From assembly GCA_964019165.1 (NCBI GenBank), contig OZ025277.1, positions 3,242,453 through 3,306,452 on the forward strand: a DNA stretch of 64,000 bases, read 5' to 3'. Positions 1-62,167 of the stretch are shown here, one piece after another; the first letter of the stretch is position 1, and each line of letters starts with the position of its first letter. The notes under the pieces are model-generated. The model saw only the letters and a list, made by a program, of their open reading frames with translations. It was not told the origin of the DNA and searched no databases. The translations under genes and the position numbers were made by a program. Source of the stretch: Mastigias papua. Its lineage: Eukaryota > Cnidaria > Scyphozoa > Rhizostomeae > Mastigiidae.

Positions 1-534
1 CTGTGGGCCACGCCTATGAACACACCCAATATTTCATTCAAAGTGGTAAAATTTAAATAGATGCAAAGTTCTACACAAGCTGTGTGTAATTGATGTAAAG
101 TATTCGCAAAACCATAATGAAGGAATGGTTCATACTATCAAATTAGGAACTCATTGGAAAGGTGACTGAGCCCCTAAAAGCTATCCTCATTTTAGCAAGG
201 GGAGCTGAGCCCTCGAACCCCTCCTCCACGGCACCCCAGCCCAGTGGCATGATCTGCTCAGCGCCATTCGCGAGTGACTATCACGTGTATTTTCTGTTGC
301 AATATAGTATTACTCTATAGATATTATGCGTGCTATAGTGAGGGGTGTTATTCAATCGTCATTACTTCATATGGTACTATTATTCTTTCATTCATATTAC
401 TCATATGTTTTTCATATGAGAATAAGTATTTTTGAACCTGGGTTTTTGGTATTTGATACCTTCGGTAAAATTCACACCAAATGAGTTGATCTTGCTTAAA
501 TTGTAAGTGACTCTCTCTCTCTCTTTCGTTTCAG
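1..534. other. Intron sequence upstream of the first visible DNAJC13 exon
   Basis: I see no coding exon here. The segment ends in a CT-rich polypyrimidine tract and a TTTCAG acceptor directly before the exon at 535, so it is read as the 3' part of a DNAJC13 intron. No RNA gene was recognised. Confidence 0.6.
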
Positions 535-10539
<10,005 letters not shown>

Positions 10540-13027
10540 TAAAATCGGTTATAGCAACCTGGTCAGCAACTTAGAAATTTAATTACATAGATAGCATTCT
10601 ATTTTTTGATTATTATTCTTCCCGTAAATCACATCTCTCATGCACACGCTATCAAGAGATTTAAGGTAGAGAGCAGATGATTTTATTGTAATGTTTTCTG
10701 AAATCCTTCCGCACGAGAAATACCATCGTTTTTAGTATTTATCGTCGTTGTTCAATTCCTAGCCGATAGTTGTTCGCCTGGCACCTTAAATTTTTATATT
10801 TATGCTGCTACGCGTTTTTAGAACGTAGATTTTAATTTGATAAGCGTAGAGTACTGATTTTTCACCACTACTTATCGAAAAAGATCAATTCATTACAATG
10901 TTAGGTCGTCTGTTGACTGAACTGTGATATATTCATTGCTAATCAGCATTTTTTATTGGCTACTCCAATGCTTTTCTGCAGAAAGTTAAAAAGAACTATA
11001 GAGCTCCGTTAGTGTCTGAAGTCACTCACAAGTATGTTGATTGTTTATTTTTCATCCCAGACCTATTGTCGTCTAACTCCTAAGAGGATAGAGTTTCTTT
11101 GCAGCAGTTTTCAATAGTTAAAAACCTTTGTTGTCTCGGAAGGCCTGTATTCCGTACAGACTAGACTTATTTCATACAAATTCATAATGTCCCAAGTGAA
11201 TCGCAAAATCCCTGTTTGTTAAATTCTTGTACAGCATTGCCAATCCCCGACCCTGTCCACAGTCAAGGTATGAAATGTTGACTTTCTGATTTTCTTGGCG
11301 TTCATTGGAACTTGTTGTTTTATTTGAGTTTATATCATCTTGGTGTTGTTTCTTAACGGGTATCTATCGTAGAACTCTCTATGCCCTTGTTAATTTGGGC
11401 GAGATTGTGGGACGTTTTATTTTGCAAAAAGTAGACTTTGTTGAGTTACGTTATGTATCTGTAAGGCAGAGCACTTAGGCCAAAATATTGATTATACTCG
11501 ATTTACATCAGAAGAAGTAGACCCCGAGCGATTGAGGTAAAACACGCCCTAACGTAGAGTGTATACGACTTAGAAAAGCGATGAATTCCAGGATCTTGCG
11601 GTCCGACATTTCAATTGGAAATTTTCACTTCACTATTAGGACTGTGCAAACTTTGAAAGCCCATGACAACATCCTCGTTGCTAGCTAGTAGCATATCTGT
11701 AATTAAACTTCTCCATTTTGCCTAGTAAAAGTATCCAAGTTCCTCCCATTGCCTTTGCTCTCATGCGACTTTGATTTGTAAACTATTTGTTTATCTGATA
11801 AAAAACTTGATTGCACAGTTAGGCTGTAGAGACTCATGACAAATATAGTACTGCCGTTGCCTTATATTAGTTTTTAGGCCTAAGATTTTTCCAGAGGGGG
11901 GTTGGAATACTCAGCTCTTTATTTTTATTTTGCGATATTTCCGTATAATTTATGAAAATTCAGCTCGTGTATTTTCCGTTGTTACGGTCAAGCCCAGAAA
12001 TACAATCACTACGAAAAACAAGCAATGAGTTTTAGTGTTAATTAAGCGAACATTGCGCTCCAGGCACACGGTAGTTTTTTATGCTGCCGCGCACTTTACC
12101 TTATAACCAATGGCTATACAACTTGCTGAGCTTTGTAAACAATTGTGCGAAAGTTGAATCCAGTAAGATTCAGAGCTCTATATTATTTGGGCTAGATCGA
12201 CTTGGTTTTTGTATTCCTTTGAAACCGTTGATTTTACGCCCTGCTCACGGGCGTCAAATCGATAGGAAAACAAATTCCATTCGCTTGTGCTGGGGATGTC
12301 ATTGCCTGTTTCCCCTTGAGAGCTATGTAACTTCACCCAAGGGATGAGAGATTTTAATTCTATTGTTTTTACGTTGCTTATGGACTTTCGGATTGGTTAA
12401 TTTTGACCGTCAGGTCTATCCTATTGGCTAACTTAAGGTTTTATAAATGTTATACAATGGAATTGAATTTCAACTGATAATCTAATTAACAACCATTTGC
12501 TACCTTTCATATTTTTTATTGCGGACAATTTTGTAAATCATGTCGTATCCTTAGTTGTTTCCTGGAACTAACAAGATTATGGATATAAAAATGCATTGAT
12601 TTAATGGCTTTAAAATCGTATTGAATCGTCATGTTTTTTGGAATGAATACTCTTGTTGTACAAAAGTGAAGGCTGCGTGAATGAAAAAAATGGTCGGTGG
12701 GGAATAAACCAGCTAACGTGGGCTAACCTGAGCATAACTGCCATGCCCTATGCGCGGACATTCTCCTTAATTTATGACTACTTTATTTGCTTGGAAACGT
12801 AGAATATACCCCATAACCATTGTGTCCATTTGACATGAATACACCGACGTATCTTTCTGGCGCAAGTAACCGTGATAAAATAAAATGATAAAGAAAGCTC
12901 TGCATTGAGGATTTCTATGAAGATAATTAAAGTAAAAACGACTTTCTAAAATACGTAGATACATATTTCATTACAAGACGATTAATTTACATAAAATCCT
13001 GCCGTGTTGATTTCCGTGCGTCATAAG
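10540..13027. other. Intergenic region between convergent DNAJC13 and ING genes
   Basis: It holds the 3' untranslated regions of both genes. On the minus strand an AATAAA motif (12782-12787) lies about 240 bases after the ING stop and could be its poly(A) signal. No convincing exon was found; the open frame at 12081-12347 shows no recognisable motif. Confidence 0.5.
12782..12787 (-). terminator. Possible poly(A) signal of the ING gene
   Basis: AATAAA on the minus strand, about 240 bases downstream of the TAA stop of the ING gene at 13028. The motif is common in AT-rich DNA, so support is modest. Confidence 0.35.
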
Positions 13028-23890
<10,863 letters not shown>

Positions 23891-25287
23891 TAGAGAGTGT
23901 TGATATCTGAAATAAAAATGGCACCAGTGTCACTTGCCTTGACCACTAGGGTGGCCAGATATCCTACTTTTGGAAGGGCACCCTATTTTTGAGTTTCCTG
24001 TCCATTCATATACCTTATTCCCTTCAAATTTTGCCTGCCTTACATTTCAGCTTCCTTTGATTTTTATCCCTTTAATTTTCACCATTCTCCAGCTAAAGGT
24101 TTGGCTCCCTTTATTGTTTACCCCCCCCCCCCCCCCACCTTCACCCTGCCAACTTCAATATTGATAGTTTTGATCATTCTGGTTTTGTACCATGGTATGC
24201 AGGGGGTACCAAATCCCCTAAAAAATCCATCCCTTAAGACAGGCTTTTCCCCTTGCCCTCTATATCCAAACCCCCCCTGGACACCCAATGATACCAAATA
24301 TCAAAACCAAAATTAATCATTTTGCAACTAGTTTATTGCTACAGTAAAAGGTAATGATCAGAATGAAAATAAATTTTGAAAAAGCAAGGGAAAAAGCCAA
24401 GGAATAGTAAACTTCAGTTGTTAGTAATAATTAGGAATGAAATGTCCCTGCTGCTACAATAAAAAATAAACATATTATCTTGGCTCTTATTTCATACTGC
24501 TTGAATTGTTATCAAAATAAGTAAGACCATCCATTTCAGTGCATATTGAAACTAACTTGTTTATCATCTTGTTATTACAGATTTTCATGGAAAGGATTTT
24601 TGGAGGTAATATCGTCTGTAGTGCCATTTTAACAAGTAAAATTTGATATCTAATTCAAATGCAACTGCAACTCCCTTTTATCTCTGCTCCTCTGCTTTTT
24701 ACCCCCTTCCACCCCCTTCCAAAAAATAATCACAATTACCTCCCTTTAATTTTCACCCCCTAGGAGGCAAAAATGAAGCCAGGCAGAATTTGAATGAACA
24801 AAGGTATTATAATGGCATTACTGCTGATGCCTAACAACACATTCTGTACATTTTATACAACTTCTCTACACTTCAACTCATCAGTAATTATATTTAACGT
24901 AGCTTGAAAGGGCTGTTTTCACCTTCAAAATTTCCCCAAATCCAGGCAAAATAGCAAATAAAGATTTTTATCAATGAGGGGGAAAGAAAGCTGTAAACTC
25001 AGGAGTGTTGGCCTATTAACTGTCTTTTCATATTAGTAAATGTTAACAAAACTGTCCCTTGAAAACATCTTAGGGGTCCCTTAGGGGCCTCAAAAGCTTG
25101 GGGGTCCTTAGGAGTTGTACTAAACTGAGCCTATGTTGGTTATGGCACTGTCTAGATCTATATCTACATCTACCTGTCACTGCCACCTTCTAAAACCAAA
25201 ATTTTGGCAGGGTGGCAGGTCAGAGTGGGAGGTTAGCTAATATTTTTCAAATGTGGGAACATGTGATATCATGATAATTGGTATGTA
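23891..25287. other. Upstream region of the ING gene
   Basis: This holds the presumed 5' flank or UTR of ING (minus strand). It includes a C16-17 homopolymer near 24121 and repeated T/C-rich strings of the type CCCTTTAATTTTCACC (about 24068 and 24750), which may mark another decayed repeat. No exon was recognised. Confidence 0.4.
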
Positions 25288-26750
25288 CACTTACGTTGCA
25301 AAAGTGTGGAAACGGTGGCCTTTGCAGCCTGGAATGGCGGCCACGGGCTGTGCATGGGGCACAAAAAGCAGCAGACCATATCATTACTCATCGATTTAAT
25401 TTTTAAACAATAGACCGATCAATCAAATGAAGAAACATAAATTAACATTTTCAATATTAAATTAATTCGAATGCAACACATTTTGTCTTCATTTTTTCAA
25501 TATTTTGTTGGATAGCCTCGTGACTTTTTTACTGCGAATAATCTTCTCGGGATGGAGGCGTACAAATTTCTAATGAATTTCTTTGGCACCTTGCGCCAGA
25601 TTTGGAAGATCTTTTCAATTAATTGTTGTTTATTCTTTGGTGGATCATTGTTAAGAGCGATTTTCATGTATCGCCAGACATTTTCAATTATATTTAAGTC
25701 CGGACTTTGAGATGGCCATGGGAGTAACAAGATGCCCATTCGCTTTAAATAATTCTTCGTAGCAATGGCAGTGTGGCACGGAGCATTGTCTTGCTGAAAG
25801 ATGAAAGGATGGTTTTGCACCCCATAGATTATTTCGACGCTTTCTTTGAGATTTTGTTGCAAAATCTCTTGATAATATTTGGAGTTTACTGAACGTTCGC
25901 AAACAGCAAGCTTCCCAACGCCATTAGGCCCAATGCAACCCCAGACCATTACAGAGACTGTGTTGACAAATTTCGGGAGGAAAAATAAGGGATTTTCAGC
26001 TTCATCAGCCGTTCTCCACACTCGGGACACTCCGGAATCATTTTGCAAGCAAAAGCGGCTTTCATCTGAAAAGATAACATCATTCCAGTGGGTCAACGGC
26101 CACTCAAGCAGTGTCTTTGCCCATGTCACACGGTACGACCGGTTATTTTTTGAAATAAAAGGTTTCTGCTTTCTCTTGCAACTTTTAAGCCCATTTTTCC
26201 TTAAAATCCTTCTTACCAAATATTTTGAGGGATTCTCCTCTGGAAATTGAGCACATGCAGCAGATTTCAGTTCCCCTAAAGTTGCAAACCGCAACTTACG
26301 AGCAATACGACAAATGGCTCTCTCTCCCCTTTCCAAAAATTTTTTTGGACGACCAGTTCTTGGCAGTTTGGCAAAAGACTCGCTCTTCTCTATGCTTCTG
26401 AAAACCTTGAAAGCTCCTGATTTGCTGCAACCAACTTGTCTTGCAATTTCTGCAAATGAATGGCCTGCTTCACGCAAAACTTTGATGGCTACTCGCACGT
26501 TTTCTGACAATTCTCTTACTTTTACCATGTTGAAATAAACCCTTACTTCGGTATCTGCTAAAGCATAATAAAGGGGGAATATACGCTTATAATAAACTAG
26601 AAACACAGTTGTTTGCATTTGTGAAATTGCTGACGCAATTTAAAATTTTCCCGCCTAAATGATCTCAAACAAAATTTTAATGGCCGTTGACAGTCACTGT
26701 TTGTGAGTCACAATGTAGGCCATCGTTTCCACACTTTTGCAACGTAAGTG
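25288..26750 (-). mobile_element. Tc1/mariner DNA transposon, apparently full length
   Basis: Terminal inverted repeats begin CACTTACGTTGCAAAAGTGT at both ends and match over 33 positions with one difference (GGTGGCC against GATGGCC). TA lies immediately outside both ends (25286-25287 and 26751-26752), the standard duplication of this superfamily. The 1,463-base element holds one uninterrupted transposase gene on the minus strand. It is inserted in the intergenic region between the divergent ING and cyclin Y genes. Near-identical ends plus an intact frame suggest a recent insertion; this is an inference. Confidence 0.95.
25497..26528 (-). CDS. Tc1-like DD34E transposase
   Basis: This cut-and-paste transposase of 343 aa has the usual length for Tc1 proteins. 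The start chosen is the ATG of MVKVRELSENV; a further in-frame ATG lies 30 codons upstream but its extension does not look like the family. The N-terminal helix-turn-helix DNA-binding region spans residues 5-50 (SFAEIARQVGCSKSGAFKVF), followed by a GRPKK motif at 59-63 and a second HTH to about 115. The DDE catalytic domain has D155 (FSDESRF), D247 (FQQDNAPCHTA) and E282 (DLNIIENVW); 34 residues separate the last two. The glycine-rich stretch VMVWGCIGPNGVG is also present. No stop or frameshift was seen, so it could be functional; activity is not shown. Confidence 0.95.
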   Translation of the reverse strand: MVKVRELSENVRVAIKVLREAGHSFAEIARQVGCSKSGAFKVFRSIEKSESFAKLPRTGRPKKFLERGERAICRIARKLRFATLGELKSAACAQFPEENPSKYLVRRILRKNGLKSCKRKQKPFISKNNRSYRVTWAKTLLEWPLTHWNDVIFSDESRFCLQNDSGVSRVWRTADEAENPLFFLPKFVNTVSVMVWGCIGPNGVGKLAVCERSVNSKYYQEILQQNLKESVEIIYGVQNHPFIFQQDNAPCHTAIATKNYLKRMGILLLPWPSQSPDLNIIENVWRYMKIALNNDPPKNKQQLIEKIFQIWRKVPKKFIRNLYASIPRRLFAVKKSRGYPTKY

Positions 26751-29099
26751 TATATGGTAAATCAGGTACCCATAATTTTGAGGGAGTATACACAGCTTCA
26801 AACTGTAATGGAGAATTGAAAGTATTACAAAATTTTCCCTCCTGGATGTTACGGCTAAATGCGAACATAAAAGGACTTTGCAATATATGAATCACTGCAT
26901 GAGCAGGGTTGGAAATGGGTTTTCATGCAAATTTCAGCAGCCTGCCATTCACAACGATTCCTATTCATCATTATATGCCTCTATCATACGTAAAAGTCAA
27001 CAAGAACAAAAATTAATGAAAAGCTAACTCGAGTAAACCATATAATATACTTTCATGATGATCATCTTTAAGGGTATACCCTTTAATGTCCACGGTGAAA
27101 AAGGAAGGGACAAATGCGGGTGATTCAAGAATTCAGTGAACGCATAGCTGCCTGTAACCGATCCTATTTGCGATCAGCAAAGTTAGATTCATGAATCAGC
27201 ACTTCATCATTAGAGCCAAAATGTTCCATCTGAATTTCGTGAAAACCGATATAATCTCTGCAAAGTAACTGCAGAGTAGATTTATAAACGGGAATACCCG
27301 ATAGGCCCTTCACATTCTAGTAGTCACACTTCGCTAAGAAAATGAACGGCTCCCATCATTTTGGTAAAATCAGTGACAGATGCTATAAGTGAAAAAATCT
27401 TTTTATGAAAACATCTTTTACTTTAAAGACGTAAATGGTTGAGAAAATAAAACATAAACCGATACAACTTACCGAGATCTATAGTACACAAATACAGTTT
27501 ACCACCATCTTTCAAAAACGTTCATCCCGCCTTAAACAACTACAGCAACAGATGTTGAGAAAATCTGATTGCACGAATGATGTCATGTGCGACAAAGAAG
27601 TCAAGAAGTCTATATTTTGCCGTGGCATATTCGCAATAGGAAGTAAGTTATTTTATCATTTTATATCAGAAATTGTGATTCTTTCTTCCCTATAGCAGTG
27701 GCATCAGAGAAAGGGGCAAGGAAGGCAATGCTTGTAGATGATGGAGACAAGTGTTTTTTCACACGAAACTTAGTGAGAGGGCTAGAGCTAAAAGACTCTT
27801 AGATTTTCGAAGAGTTAAGGTTTAAAAGTTTACCAGTGGGGGTGGCAAAATATATTGACCTTGAATGTTACCCATCAACTATTTACTACAGCACAAAAAG
27901 CGGTACCAACAGACTGTTCACATCAACTATTTCCAAAACATAATGACAAAAAGGTAGACAGCAAACTTGAATCTTGTGTTAAGGGGGAAAGGAATTTCAT
28001 GGAAAGTATGTCTTTTAAAACCTTAATTTCAAAGTATGCAACTGAAAAGTCTCTCAAGGTTTCAGCAATGTAGCCCTCCAGTTTCTTAAGAATTTTGACC
28101 ATTGTAGCCCTATTTTCCTATGCACTGGTTTCTCATGAAGAAACTACTTGCATTTTAGCATTAATCTGGAAAAAAGTTTAGATATTGACTATCCATAAAA
28201 ATGATATAACTGGTGGCATTTTCGTATCGTATTACTGCTTCTCTTCTGCGCATTGATGATTGCTCTGTGCTTTGTTACGTAACAAAGTTTTATTTGAGGA
28301 TTTAGCATAAAAATGTCTTGTAACACAGCACAGACTGCTCTTCACTAGGCCAAAAAGTTGCTTAGAAGACAATGTGGCATAAGATCTTACATTTCACAGT
28401 TTGTCCTTGTTTCGTAGTTGCCACATTGTCGTTTACTCGAAAATTTTTGCCCAGAGTTTCCCAACAGATTCTAAGTAAAACTTCAACTCGCATGAATAAA
28501 ACTTTAAGTGTAAGTGATTCTTTCCCATGCTTGGCATAACTACCTCAAGAGGTAAAAGATTTCATGCTAATCTGTGCATAGCTCTAAATCTGCATGGCAG
28601 CAAGACATATCCCTGTTACCATGACAGGGCCGCAGAGTTTGTTTTCACACTCTCTTATCTACTGGACCTTTGTCCTGGTAAGCATTGCGTATCATAGATC
28701 AACAGTGATCTATTCTTTGAAGCAGAATGTCTCCCGCCAATGATAGCCTGGCGATTGCTATGATCTGCATGATTTATTGAAACCAGACCCCATGCTGAAT
28801 GATTGAAATAGATTATTCAAGCGAAGCAATAATCGTATTGTTTACTTTACTTTCGTCAAATATTCATGTCAACACTGATCATGTTGTGATTACACACTGA
28901 TTACACTGCCTCTCATGGTGGAAGGGAATTCATTTAGGCCACAGTGTAACCAGCGCAAGGGACTGCGATCCATGTTCGACCTGCCGGCCGTTAGGTTCGT
29001 TTAGTATGGCCGTAAAAGGCGTCGCAACCATGTAGATGAACGTACAGATGTCTTTGACATTTGTATTTTGTCTTTGGTGCAGTCAAACTTTATTTTGTC
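26751..29099. other. Intergenic region between the transposon and cyclin Y
   Basis: It contains a possible small unrecognised gene (27435-27800) and otherwise unremarkable AT-rich sequence. The 5' untranslated region of cyclin Y should lie near its 3' end. Confidence 0.4.
27435..27800 (+). CDS. Possible two-exon gene, product not recognised
   Basis: I do not recognise this product. An ATG-initiated frame (27435-27642, 69 codons, rich in K and Q) ends at a strong GTAAGT donor. A short intron of about 53 bases with a pyrimidine tract and TATAG acceptor leads to 27696, where the frame continues (VASEKGARKAMLVDDGDKC...) to a TAG at 27798-27800. The joined frame gives about 104 aa, hydrophilic, with no signal peptide or membrane segment. 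A GTGAGA donor inside exon 2 and an open frame at 27892-28072 hint that more exons could follow. Chance cannot be excluded. Confidence 0.25.
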
Positions 29100-44396
<15,297 letters not shown>

Positions 44397-46839
44397 TAAT
44401 CTCGATTTTCTCAAACACTAAAGGTACTAGGTTGTTAAAATCAATATATCTCTGTTTGCGTCTAGGGAACCATCCGCGTGATATTGTCTCCAATGCTCGT
44501 TACTAAGGTGTTTGAAAAGTTTATGATGATTTTGCTTTGTAGAAGTCCTTTGATCTTAGAACTCTCAGAGCAGACATGGACTGTCTCACAGTGTCGTAGC
44601 AATAATTACTGCTATTGATCCTATGTATCGCTAGATGTTTTTGTGGATCTAAAACAGTCCTTGGTCTTCTATCTTAGTGAACCAAGTACCCGTTGCATTC
44701 ACTGTTAGATATCAGTCAATTTGCTTGCGTTGAAAACGATAAGCGTTAGAATTTCACCTCAGTTTGTAACTCTGGAAATTTGTAACTCGTAATTAGCTTG
44801 ACATTTTGCGCTGACAAGAATTGTTGTGGATTACCATGCTAGAATCTATCCTTCCTTGTACCCCAGAAAACCAGGCAGTGAACATTGCTAGAAATCTTTA
44901 CTAGTTTTTCGTGATTTAGAATCTTTAGCAAATTAGAATGGCTTTTTATCTTCGATTTTTTTAAGTTTTATTTATTTGATTAAATTTGTATCCATTTATT
45001 TTAAATGCCTATAGAACGGAATATTTGCATCCTATCCTGTGATCGTACAGTTTAGTAAGTAAATATATTTACCCGTAGCGCATATTGTACTTCAAAACTC
45101 TCTGATTTAAGTACAAGGTTTGATGGTGATGGTATTTTTAGCAAGGTATTATTACAAATATTTAGGATTTCATAGTAACTTTGCTTGTACTTCAAACATT
45201 AGTAATGGGTCATTAAAAAGAGCTGATATATCTCAGAACCAATGTTAGAGCGTGTTTCAGCACTTAGGAATCTGCGAAGACATTTTCTTTTTCCCTCACA
45301 AGTTCTCCTTTCCTCGCAAAATGTTCCCTGTTGAAATAGCTTGCTTTTCTTTCAGAATTTGAAGGAATGTCTCATAATTTTATGAGCAATTTAAGAACCT
45401 ACGGCCTAAAATTGTACGTTTTGATTTTGATTACTTATAACCTTTTCAGCCTGATATCCTAGCTCGGTCCTTATAAATTGTATCATCCTTTATCTTCTGC
45501 TAAATACATTCTACCTGTTTGCCGATCAGCCGTTTCCATGGCTGCTCCAAAAACATAACATACATAACTGTGACAGGCAGGGTCGGTAGGGATATGATTA
45601 GTGGTAAGAGCTTGCATGCTGATTACTGTAAGTACCTCATCGCGTAAGAACATCAACAGACTCATTTCAAAATTGCAGGTTCTTATGTGTGGGTTTTTTT
45701 TGCTGTATTCTACATTTATAAACGAGGATTGATCGCCAGTGTCACAGTCGATACGTAAAGTAGTTTTAGATTGACATCCTTTACCTTTGTCACTTGTTGT
45801 TTTTCTATGTAAGCTGTCGTGGAACTTAAGTAAAAAAGTGAAATGATATTGTTTTTCTTTACCGTCTGTTTGCTGATCGTTTGCCTGCCAGTTATCAGTG
45901 TTATTTTGAAGAATTTAATTTGAATTCTTCCGTACAAACTTGTTCATGATGCAAGCTTGGCTATTTTTAACATAATTTTGCCTGAAGAAGAAATCATTCT
46001 GTATAACCGCGGTCACTTTAAACAGTGAAGAGTGCTTAGCACACAACGTTAGTCAAACAGTTCAAAGCGAACAGCAGAGAACAAAATTTAGAAATTTTAC
46101 TTTTTTACTGTTTTACTAGCTCAGGCTGTTCTGTTTTCATTGTTTTTCACTTTGGGTTTTCTTGTATTTTCAGTTTTTCAGGGTTACAAATTTAAAACAT
46201 GAACTGCGAGAAAAATCGATATGTGAGTGCTAAGTGAGAATGCAACCAGTGTAACTTTCAATTAAATTCAATTTCCATTTAAAGAGATCGGTATACAGTG
46301 TAGGAACAGTTAACGTTTAAAAACTTTATTTCTTATGCTTACATAGCACAGTTAATAAGTTCTTCGTAGAAGCAGTATCAGTTCCAGATTACAAACACGT
46401 TATTTTGTTAGTGACAATATGCATCGTTGCACCAAAAGTAAGAGCAGTAAGCCCAGCATTGGAGTAATCTATCATATGAACGCTGACTATCTTTTTATTG
46501 GATGAGGAAAATTCCGCATAGGCAACGATGGTGTAGTACGGTTCACCATTGTTTTACAATCGGGGTGTACGCAGTTAAGTTCGAACCCTTTCTGGTGCCC
46601 TCTCGTTGCAGCGTACGAGCTCTTTCTATAAGGAACTCTGGCAATAAGCTATCTTCAGTTGACAGCCGTCGGGTAATGAATAGCTAGTGATTATAGTCAT
46701 TAGACCGGAGTGGGGAAAGGATGGTAGAAGTAATTATTTATTGGCACAGCAAATGATCATGGGTGTGATACAATGTTATAGAAGTGCGGTATTGGTATTG
46801 CCAGTTCCATAACGAGGCAAACAACAACAAGTCTGAAAA
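44397..46839. other. Intergenic region between cyclin Y and STRIP1
   Basis: It contains the cyclin Y 3' UTR, an A-box/B-box SINE-like piece at 46529-46600, and presumably the STRIP1 promoter. I see no further exon. Confidence 0.45.
46529..46600 (+). repeat. tRNA-derived SINE-like piece
   Basis: An A-box-like TGGTGTAGTACGG (46529-46541) and a B-box GTTCGAACC (46579-46587) lie at tRNA-like spacing. The bases after the B box, CCTTTCTGGT, are shared with the second piece at 62652. No cloverleaf is evident, so it is not called a tRNA gene. Confidence 0.4.

Positions 46840-62167
<15,328 letters not shown>

Noticed and set aside
12081..12347. 88-codon open frame in the DNAJC13-ING intergenic region
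   Set aside because: No motif, no splice context and no recognised family; length is within chance expectation.
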